Shown one piece after another: positions 50,127 through 58,457 of a stretch of DNA of 64,000 nt. Origin of the DNA: Lactarius indigo. Lineage: Eukaryota; Basidiomycota; Agaricomycetes; Russulales; Russulaceae. The position numbers and the translations under genes were made by a program. The DNA is taken from contig JAFKAC010000058.1 in NCBI GenBank assembly GCA_025766275.1, positions 1-64,000 on the forward strand, given 5' to 3'. Numbering within the stretch: position 1 is the first letter of the stretch; each line of letters opens with the position of its first letter. The notes beneath the pieces are model-generated. The model did not search any database. It saw nothing but the letters and a program-made list of their open reading frames with translations, and was not told the origin of the DNA.

Positions 50127-52895
50127 ATGTCCCAAGCTCCTCACGAGGCCAGCGACGTACCCAACGCAGGATTTGATGAAGGTAACACTCTATCCTTGCC
50201 GTTCTCACCAAGGTTCTTACTTCCCTGCCGCAAAAATAGGTAACCACCAGTACCCACCACCGTCAGCACAGAATCAAGCATCACATGGTATATCTAATTT
50301 CGTCGATGGTTCTGGGCCTATATTCTCCATGTACATGGAAATGGCGACCGAAGAGGACAAGAAGATGGCCGAGAACTGGAAAGCGGATGCAGACGGCATC
50401 CTCATATTTGTGCGTCTCTGTCCTTTGATCCGGTGCTCATACTGGCTCAATTGTCACAGACCGGTTTATTCTCTGCTGCTGTCGCATCCTTGATCTCAGT
50501 CTCAATTCAGGATATTCGACCAAACCCACAGGACACCTCCAATTTCTATCTCGCCAATATCTACCAGACTACCGTCGACCCCAATATCTCGACTTCCCTC
50601 CCCACTTCCCCTCCCCCATTTTCTCCGCCAAGCTATGCAGTTTGGGTGAACTCACTATGGTTCATGAGCTTGGTGATCAGTCTTACCTGCGCTCTGCTTG
50701 CGACGTTGTTGCAGCAATGGGCACGAAGATATCTCAAGGTCACTCAGACGCGTTACAACCCACACAAGCGAGCACGAATTCGTGCATTCTTTGCCGAGGG
50801 GGTTGAGAAGTATCTCCTCCCATGGGTGGTTGAAACATTACCCGCTCTACTCCACATTTCCCTGTTCCTGTTCTTCGCCGGCCTGGTCGTGTTCCTATCC
50901 AACGTTTATATCACGATTTTTAAGTTGGTGTTGTCGTGGGTTGGCCTTTGCACGGCTGTGTACGGATGCGTCACATTGATGCCAATCTTTCGTCACGATA
51001 GCCCATACTACACATCGCTTTCATCCTCTGTGTGGTTCATTGCTTTTGGTATACTAAGCGCCGTCTTTCAGGTTCGTCGGTGGTTCTTTTTGTTGGTTCA
51101 CTATCGTCGCCCGGTCTTTTTGAGAACCAGGGGCCGTTGGGACAAATTGCTCATGCAGGGCATCCAGAGGACAGCTGAGAAAACTGCTCTGGAGTCCCGA
51201 TCAGAGATCGACACCCGCACCTTCACGTGGACATTCGACTGTCTGGACGAAGATCACGAGCTGGAGCGCTTCTTTTCCGGCCTACCCGGCATCCGCAGCT
51301 CCAAGGTGGTCAAAGATCCTCTGCCCGGTCTCACCAAAGAGGCCAAAGACAAGCTTTCCGACGCATTGATAGGATTCTTTGACCGCACTTTCTCATCCAA
51401 TTCGCTTCCCGGGCCTGTCAAAAACCACCGGGCCATGATCTGCGCGAAAGCCCTTGATCCGCTGCAATTTCCTTTTGCATTTTGGTATATCCTCGACAGT
51501 GTCATTTCTGGCGATCAACATGATGGATTTCAAACTGCCGATTTTGTCCGTGTCATGCGAGGTTGGCGCAGTGGTGGAGATCGAGAAACTGCATTACTTG
51601 GAGAGGCCATGTTCACCTGTCTTATTGCAAGAGCGCAACGCCGTGGCGACTCTTGGCTTATTTCCGACCCCAATAAACTGGGAATCCCAGAAGCTGACCT
51701 CCGACGCTACGCCACAGACCGCACCTTGTCACTTACAAGCTTGATTTGTATCACTCGCTACCAATTTAGCCAGTTCGGGAAACTGCCCTGGCAAGACCAC
51801 TGCTTTGCGACGGTTCTAATGGCAGCTTCGGAATTCGATGTGCGAGATACGTCACCTTATCTGCAGCACGAGTTCTGCGCACTCTGGAATCAAATCGTCC
51901 TCAAAGCGCAGAATGACGACGATTGGAAGGTGGTGGCATATATTCTCAAACCGATTCGGAAGGTATACATTGCTCTTCATGAAGGTACCGATGCTGCCCC
52001 AACACGATTCTCCACTTCCACCCCTGTTTGGGATGGCGTTCTGCTCGACCGAAGCTCGTATCCACGTTGCAACATCGTTGGCCATACTCACGACTCTGCC
52101 TCCGCAACCTCAGCTCAGACTGTCCTGCACGATAATGATGCGCCGCTCCCTGCTCCCCTTACCAGTCCCGATGTGCCTTCCTCGTCCATATCCCTACCTC
52201 ATGTCATCGAAAGCCTCGCAGATATACCGCTTGATGACTTCCACCCCCGGACCGCTCATCCGACGACCACCGAAAGCCTCTCATCCCCTGTCACTGCACC
52301 AGATCCAGCGACCGCTAATGCGTTTGTCACCTCTGGTGGAACAATACCCCACCTTACTTCCGCAACCTCGACATCCACCCCTCGTTTCCCTACCTCCCCA
52401 CCCGCTGCCGTTACCCTCCAGCACAACGCAGACCCCATGGCGCCCTCCGATCTACCAAACCACCCCTCTTCAGCTCCCCATCCGATTATCAACAACACCC
52501 TTCCTACAGGTTTGTCATTGTCTTCACACTTGCCCATGACTCGCTCTGACCCCTCGTCTTTCACAGAACATCATCATTCGGAAATGCTCCCTACTACTCT
52601 CAGCGCTTCGATAGGGCCAGCCTCTGCGCATGATCTGGGTGCCGCTGTCGAGGACGATGGCAGCCCGAAGCTTGGTTCACGCAAGGAAAAGGGGGCTCTT
52701 GATCTCCCCTTGACGAGTCGTTCAATCCACGCAAACGCTACGGCCACCTTAGATACTTCACCTCAACTCCCGTCACCATCGGTCACTGACATGGACTCAG
52801 CCATTGCAGGCCCTTCACCACGTGAACCAAATGCCGAGCGCACAGGAGGAGGTCGTCCACCACAGTCTTTCCGTTGCTCGTATGATATTGTTTAA
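50127..52895 (+). CDS. DUF6535-type membrane protein, array copy 8, complete
   Basis: Predicted 886 residues from exons 50127-50181, 50240-50409 and 50460-52895, the same exon lengths as copy 6. It contains ISNFVDGSGPIFSMYMEMAT, EEDKKMAENWKADADGILIF, GLFSAAVASLISVSIQDI, the transmembrane block (VWVNSLWFMSLVISLTCALL; LLHISLFLFFAGLVVFLSN; LVLSWVGLCTAVYGCVTLM; a fourth at VWFIAFGILSAVFQV), RTFTWTFDCLDEDHELERFF, RRGDSWLISDPNKLGIPE and a tail ending IAGPSPREPNAERTGGG then CSYDIV. The regions upstream of the ATG also resemble copy 6. No frame breaks are seen. Function is unknown; the membrane segments suggest an integral membrane protein with a large cytosolic C-terminus. Confidence 0.85.
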
Positions 52896-53040
52896 CGCCC
52901 CCCGATCTCTTTGATGCGCGTGTGCGATATAGGGTATATATTCCTATAGGGCTCCTGATATCACCATTACTGGTACTATTAAACACTTTCTCATATCGTG
53001 TGTATGTTGTCCTATTACATGGTACAAATACGTGGCGAAA
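52896..53040. repeat. Conserved 3' flank of array unit (copy 8)
   Basis: ACGCCCCCCGATCTCTTTGATG and the following A/T-rich block with GTCCTATTACATGGTACAAA, as after the other copies. Confidence 0.5.
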
Positions 53041-54235
53041 CGTGTAAACTTGGTAGAGTGGAGAGTTGTGAGCAGTCTCGGAGATCCCCTCAAGTGGGCC
53101 AGTAAGCGCATCAGGAAGTGACGCGGAGGCCTCTGCGCTCACACGGGTGGTCATCTCTGTTCCCTGAGCTCCGATAGTGTCTGCGAATAGTCTCGTTGAG
53201 AGTAGCGTTGAGATACTTATAGAGTTGATACTATGCAGGGCCGTTCCAAAATGGGGAGGCAAGGACGTTTCAGGTAGTGCGCGTTCAGTTACAGGGCACT
53301 CGTAGCAAGCTTAACGGGCCAGTGAGTATGAGTAGACATGGAAAAGGCATGCGGTCAAGCGAATTCTGCTGCCGTTAACAAATCTTTGTTCGCATTTGAA
53401 GCTGACGTGAGAACACCATCCTACCTCAAGAGTCTCAGACTGCTTTGCTACCGGCGCCACCACTGCCAAGACTGCTTCGTAACAGCGCTAGGCGAAAGCG
53501 ACAATGTCAAGCACTCCTACGGGCCAGGCGGGCCACCCTGTGAGGCTCACTCCTCCCAACCGAATAGCATGCAACGTCTGCGGGTCACGCGAGCTTGCAA
53601 GTTAACAAGTCGACGTGGGTCTCTTTTTATTCATAATAACGTTAGCGCGGTACAGGAAGAAAGTATTGACGTAAAGAAAAGTGTTTGGCAGTGGAGGCGG
53701 AGGGAAGGCTTACTTACTATTGGTGACCTAGCACTCTACTTGGGTCGTGGATATGTGCCATATTCCCCGGTGATGTCTATGACGTGCACGTGCCGGTAAG
53801 CGTCCAGGTCGTCCAGCCCACCACATTGGAATATTTGGAAGAGCACGAAGAACGAGTGCAGTTGCGCAGCGAGGACCGCGTCGAGTTCCTGGACCGGGTC
53901 AAAGTCGAAGATGGTCAGGACAGGTAGAGCAGTAGGGTAGAATACAGTAGGTCGCATCGCCTGGAATGCGGGTGGACATGAGCAAGCTCGTAGTGGCAAG
54001 CCATGTCTCTGCTTGGGGGGCGGGGTGGGATAATGGGCGAAGAAAAGTGAGAGATAAAGGACGTACAGGCTGCCCAACTTTGAAAAGACACCAACACGAC
54101 ACTCCAAGAACCTGCACTCCTCCGATGGCGTGATCTCCCACTTCTTAAGTCGCTTCTTGACTTCGGCATGAAGCTCGTGGTTTGTGCAGGTGAGTTCGAG
54201 GAGTGTGTTATATGACAGGAGACGGAGGGCAAATT
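53041..54235 (-). pseudogene. Decayed eIF3m-like gene, block H1
   Basis: Minus-strand pieces in eIF3m order from high to low coordinate: NHELHAEVKKRLKKWE followed by TPSEECRFLECRVGVFSKLG (about 54185-54080; eIF3m DELHVLQ...DVEKWLAEW...EEKSAFLK); LPVLTIFDFDPVQELDAVLA and QLHSFFVLFQIFQ (about 53935-53830; eIF3m LPTIFDFDPLFKLDAVVAAK and ELFPLLQIFL, the best match in the window); then the C-terminal exon near 53260-53100. Several frame changes and stops prevent a full product. Confidence 0.72.
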
Positions 54236-54930
54236 GTGGGGAGTCTCGGACTGCTTGGCTACCAGCGCCCTGACTCCCTCGGTGCGGCGCTGGGAAAAGA
54301 CGACGACTATGACGACAGCCATGGGCCGGGCAGGCTACCGGGGCGAGGGACAGTGCTCACTTTCATGAATCGAATACGACTGCCCGGGCTGGGCTTTGAA
54401 CACACCGGTGCGAACCGCTTTTTATACGACAGCGTCAATGCAGGATAATCCTCCAGGAAGAAATAAGGAAAAGGGTTTGGTAAGGGTGGAGGGAAGACGC
54501 ACCATCGACAACCCAACGCTCTACTCGGGTACGGAAACGTACCGTATTCTGGTGGTGTCTGCGTGCCTGTGCTGCCAGGTGTGCAGGCTGTCCAGTCCTA
54601 GCTATTTGGGAATATCTAGAGAAGTGCGAAGGGTGAGTGTGCTTGCGCAGTGAGGACTGCGTTGAGTTTGAGAAGGAGGGCCAAGACAATAGTTAGGTCG
54701 GACAGGGCCATGGCGATCGTGTGAAGTATGGCAAGCTGTGTGGCTTGCAATGGGAGAAGACGTGAGCGAGCTTTGCCGCGGTATGACACAGGTCTGTACG
54801 CAGAGCGAGGCACGTCAACGGGTGATCCGGTGATGGGGAGAGAGAGGCAGAGGACACACGGCTGTGATGACCAAACGTTGGGAGGCAGACGGATTGCTTC
54901 GCAAGTTGTGCTAGTATAATACGCCCATTC
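54236..54930 (-). pseudogene. Decayed eIF3m-like gene, block H2 (second tandem partial)
   Basis: A second partial copy directly follows H1: ALSDLTIVLALLLKLNAVLT and AQAHSPFALL (about 54715-54615) repeat the PCI stretch, and RVERWVVDG (about 54540) matches eIF3m EVEKWVID, followed by a further exon-like piece (about 54440-54370) resembling the RAGLVSGKLSQ stretch. Two consecutive middle parts in one inter-gene space indicate a local duplication of the pseudogene itself. Confidence 0.6.
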
Positions 54931-55600
54931 ACGTTGCGCATCAACCTCAGGTTGATGCATGTCAATTGGCCAATTAACCCCCCCCCTCGCTCGTAATATC
55001 AACCTATGGCATCCACCCGACCTCCCAGGATCCTCTGTGTCCTCTTTTGCCAAGTTCTCGCAGACATTCTGGCAAACAACTATTGACTCAAATGAAATAA
55101 CCCCTTCAGCTTCGAGATTATGAGGCGCCAGGGGACCCAGTGCCACGTAGACCCTCCCTTTGCCCTGTTAAAGCGTGAGTGATAATAAGTATTCAACAAG
55201 GCCACAAGTGGTTGGTCCACTCACAAAGGTGCCTAAAACTCAGCCTGGCCATCAAACGCACTCCATAATGTACAAAGTTCAGTCAATCCTCCAGACCAAC
55301 TCACTTCGTCCTCAGCATCTGCACAGCGTCGCAAAGCATTTCCGCCAATTTCTCATAAGAGACAAGGCCTTACTCTTTGACCAGAAATGTTGATGTGTAG
55401 AAGTGTTCTGTAAGCCCGTCTTCCCACATCGTCCTAACACCGCTGCCAGTATGATATTATTTAATGTGTCCCCCAATCTCCTAGATGTACATGTGCCATA
55501 GGGTATATATTTTTGTCTCGATATCTACTTTTTCCTCTTCTGTATATGTTGTCTTATCACGCTATAAAAATATCATGGCTTAAACCCAAGCAACATGGGT
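54931..55600. repeat. Dispersed repeat copy 3 of 3 and orphan DUF6535 3' tail
   Basis: 55150-55440 matches 27150-27430 and 40420-40760. From about 55440, CAGTATGATATTATTTAATG followed by TGTCCCCCAATCTCCTAGATG is the end-of-gene and 3' flank sequence of DUF6535 copies, with no gene body before it. This marks a ninth, almost fully deleted, array unit. Confidence 0.5.
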
Positions 55601-56070
55601 AAATATGAGTGATGAGTACTATGAGTTTCGACCTTCCCCATGACACGCTCCAGGCCGATGCGCGCACCTACGGAGGCCTCTGCGTGCACCTGGGTGGCAA
55701 TCTCTATATTCTCAGCTTCGGTGGTTACTGTGAAAACCAGTTGCCGGGGTCTCTTATCGAGAGCAGCGTCGGGAATCCTGCAGAGTTGATACGATAGAGT
55801 CATTCCAAAATGGAGGGATGGATGGTAGGACAAGGTACAGAGTACTCATGACACATTGATCAACAGGTCAGTGAGTATAAGTAATTGTTTACATGGCATG
55901 TAGTCGAGAGAATGCTACTGCCACCAACACCGAGAATGACATATCCTTGTGTCTGTTTGAGACCGACATGGGCGCCCCACCACAGGACTGCTTCACTGCC
56001 TGCACCAGATGAAGGTGAGGACATCGAGGATGCCACCCTGCGAGGCACTTGACCAACAGCGCCCACTTGT
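55600..56070 (-). pseudogene. Decayed eIF3m-like 3' region, block I
   Basis: The C-terminal exon-like piece IPDAALDKRPRQLVFTVTTE followed by AENIEIATQVHAEASVGAR (55780-55670) is the best kept of this piece. Upstream, QVPRRVASSMSSPSSGAGSE (56050-55990) matches equivalent parts of other blocks. The remnant is cut at 56075 by an LTR. Confidence 0.45.
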
Positions 56071-56075
56071 AACGC

Positions 56076-56597
56076 TGTCACGGTGTGAGCTCGACTTGAG
56101 CACGAAGTGGCGATAACAACTTAGCGATATGACAGCCCTGCTGGCTTGAAGATGCGAAGGTCCAAGCTTACGTCGTGGTAAATACGCGGAGGTATACCAA
56201 TAAGTTGAAGATTCAGGTCACAAGCGAAGTCAGACAACTATTCTGAGACGGAGACGAAGAGAAAGAGAAGAGATGACAAGTGACGATTCAAGAAGACCAA
56301 GATGGCATATCTTGGTCTTCACAAGACAGTTTAAATACAAGTTGAGCAGGCTTTCAAGCGCTGCTATGAGTCACAGTATGGTAGCGTCCGACGTATCGCG
56401 TAAGTAGCTCGAACCCTAATACTACTACTACTAGTATTAGTGGTGTAGTCCTCAGTCAGCAATCAGCGTGCAATCTCCTATCGTACTCGTATCGCCTATC
56501 GTAAGTCCGCAACTAATCTACCTTACCGCCGTAGTTGCAACCGGTACAGTAAGGGTCCTCAGTCAAAATACAGTGGTACGAGAGTTGAAGCGTGACA
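56076..56597 (-). mobile_element. 3' LTR of retroelement A
   Basis: 522 bp bounded by TGTCAC and GTGACA. On the minus strand it is directly preceded by a polypurine tract (AAAAGGGGGGTGA, 56610-56598), which identifies it as the 3' LTR of a minus-strand element. It has a TATTTAA box (about 56337-56331) and, 11 bp after it, a perfect 12-bp hairpin (56292-56320: GAAGACCAAGAT, 5-nt loop, ATCTTGGTCTTC). The matching 5' LTR is not in the window. Confidence 0.65.
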
Positions 56598-56628
56598 TCA
56601 CCCCCCTTTTTAGCGTGAGGCCCCAGAC

Positions 56629-57408
56629 TCACCGAAAATCACGGGCCGGCCAGTCGCGCTGCTCGTCAGCGATGTGCTCCAGGGCGGTAGCGCGCTCCAG
56701 GCGGTAGATGGAGTCGCGCCTGTCGTCCTGCGCACACTCGATCATTGCGTGGAGTTGGCTCACCCTAGTGCGGAGTCGATCCAGCTCGTAGCTGGCCGCG
56801 CGGAAACGCGTGACCTCCGCGGTGAGCGACTCATCGTTGATACGATTGAGCGCACGGTCAGTGATCTTGTCGGCCTCAAAGACGACGAGGTCCTCATGCG
56901 GGTACGTGGGGCGGAGCGCAGCGGAAACGTGGGGTTCGGCGTAGAAGGGCTTACCGTAGACATGTGGTGAGCCCGGTATAACCCCTAATATGAGGGGGTC
57001 CGCCCCTCCGATGATTTGGACGTGCGATGCGTCCCTCTCTACTCCGTCTGGCCCGGTGATGGGGTATCGAATGTAATGGGGTCGTCGGTTCACCCGGAAC
57101 CCTTCAGGCGCAATGACATGCGCGGGGTCCTCGGCGGCAGTGAACGGACGGTGATCGGCGGCACCAGGCACACGCACGCATCCTCGATACATGGGGGAGC
57201 CGTCGGAGTAGACGAGCCAGGGTGTGATGAGGGGATTATCAGCGTCGCATTTCGTTCGAAGGAAGGTATGTCTCACCAGGTAAAAATCTTCGTCGTCATG
57301 GCCAGCCTCAGCTGCCGCCATCGCTGCCGCCGCTCGCGCATCTCCCTCAGTCGAGCCGCTGCTGAGTCGAGCTGTTCCTTCTGCCATTCCGCCGCTACTC
57401 TCCTCCAT
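56629..57408 (-). CDS. Unassigned 259-aa ORF of retroelement A
   Basis: Open frame between the polypurine tract of element A and the point where element B interrupts it. I do not recognise it. The N-terminal part is Gly/Ala/Glu-rich. The middle has FYLVRHTFLRTKCDADNPLI, PWLVYSDGSPMYRGCVRVPG and IIGGADPLILGVIPG. The last about 90 residues are helical and coiled-coil-like (FRAASYELDRLRTRVSQLHA). There is no reverse transcriptase, integrase or chromodomain motif. It could be an accessory 3' ORF of the element, or gag-like. It is presumably not expressed from this broken copy. Confidence 0.5.
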   Translation of the reverse strand: MEESSGGMAEGTARLSSGSTEGDARAAAAMAAAEAGHDDEDFYLVRHTFLRTKCDADNPLITPWLVYSDGSPMYRGCVRVPGAADHRPFTAAEDPAHVIAPEGFRVNRRPHYIRYPITGPDGVERDASHVQIIGGADPLILGVIPGSPHVYGKPFYAEPHVSAALRPTYPHEDLVVFEADKITDRALNRINDESLTAEVTRFRAASYELDRLRTRVSQLHAMIECAQDDRRDSIYRLERATALEHIADEQRDWPARDFR

Positions 57409-57431
57409 CCCTCCAACTCGTACTCCATCAG

Positions 57432-57954
57432 TGTCACGAACCTATAAAACCTGGTCGTGACTCAAGGCGCTTAGAACTGGACCGGACTGGACCAGGCTTA
57501 TGTCATCAGTTTCCTAAAGGGGAAATCCGAAATCGGAGTTTGAATTTCGCTCTCCGACGGTCACGTGATGTGTCACGTGATAACTCTGTCTTTCCAAGTC
57601 ACATGCATACCCGCACGTGTATCAACCAACGGTTGATCGTTTATCGATCAACGAAGATAATCAACCAAGTCACAAGGAACACGTGTCCTGATCATGGGTT
57701 CCGCAGTTACTGCGGAATCACGCCACTATAGTGAAATATGGCGTCATTGACTGCGGCGCAGTCGTACCATGCTTATCCTTTACTCTGATTGGACAGTATT
57801 AATAACTTGTCTCTGGAATGTTCCAATCCGCAGTATTGCGCAGCACTCGTAAACAGACCCTAAGCCTGCCCTAAACCTACGCACAGACCACCCCCTGTAG
57901 TATATAAGCTAGCGCAATCTATCGGACAGTCCCTCAGACTGTCCACTTGTGACA
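57432..57954 (-). mobile_element. 3' LTR of Ty3/gypsy element B
   Basis: 523 bp from TGTCAC to GTGACA, unrelated in sequence to the LTR of element A. On the minus strand it follows the polypurine tract AAGAGGCAAGAGAGGGAAGA (57974-57955). TATATAAG lies at 57901-57908, and several CACGTGA/TCACGTG motifs occur inside (for example near 57562-57580). The left flank is element A, so B inserted into A. The 5' LTR and the other target duplication are beyond 64000. Confidence 0.75.
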
Positions 57955-58103
57955 TCTTCCCTCTCTTGCCTCTTAGTTCCTTCGAGTGCCCCACTTGTGT
58001 GTGCCACTATTCTCTTTGAGCCAAGACGCCTCCTCTTCGCCCTCTTCGACGCTCTCTCCGTCTCTTTCTCGCCCGCCATCGTCTTCAACCATACCCCTCA
58101 CTG

Positions 58104-58403
58104 TCAAGTGACAGTGAGTTCATCACAATCAGCGCTTGAACGCTGGTTGTTGCTCGGGAAAACTCCACGAACGCCGAAAAGGTCGTCACTTGGGGGGATA
58201 GCGGCGATTGGTTCTCGCTCACCATGATCGTTTCGGAAGACGTGGACGACGGCTCGGTTGTCGTTGGGGGTAGTTGTCGGGTCTGGGAATCTGGTGACGA
58301 TGTTGATCCATTCTTGCGCGGTGATAGGCCCCTCTGCTGGTGTAAGAGGCGTCCATGGTGTGAGCTGAGTGTTCGGGACTTCGGTGTCGTCGTCCTCAGC
58401 CAA
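58104..58403 (-). CDS. Small ORF between pol and 3' LTR of element B
   Basis: 99 codons starting MAEDDDTEVPNTQLTPWTPL, starting 54 bp after the pol stop. Acidic, Pro/Thr-rich N-terminus and a short folded-looking middle (AQEWINIVTRFPDP, VVHVFRNDHGE). The frame remains open upstream of the ATG into the pol end. Function is unknown; it may be an accessory ORF or non-coding. Confidence 0.35.
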   Translation of the reverse strand: MAEDDDTEVPNTQLTPWTPLTPAEGPITAQEWINIVTRFPDPTTTPNDNRAVVHVFRNDHGEREPIAAIPPSDDLFGVRGVFPSNNQRSSADCDELTVT

Positions 58404-58457
58404 GAGGGCGTGGGCATCTTCTGCGAGGGAGTCGAGGAGCTGCGCCTGTGTGACATG

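Noticed and set aside
57432..57954. LTRs at 56076 and 57432 as the two ends of one short element
   Set aside because: They share only the TGTCAC/GTGACA ends; internal sequences differ and each has its own polypurine tract on the same side, so they belong to different elements.
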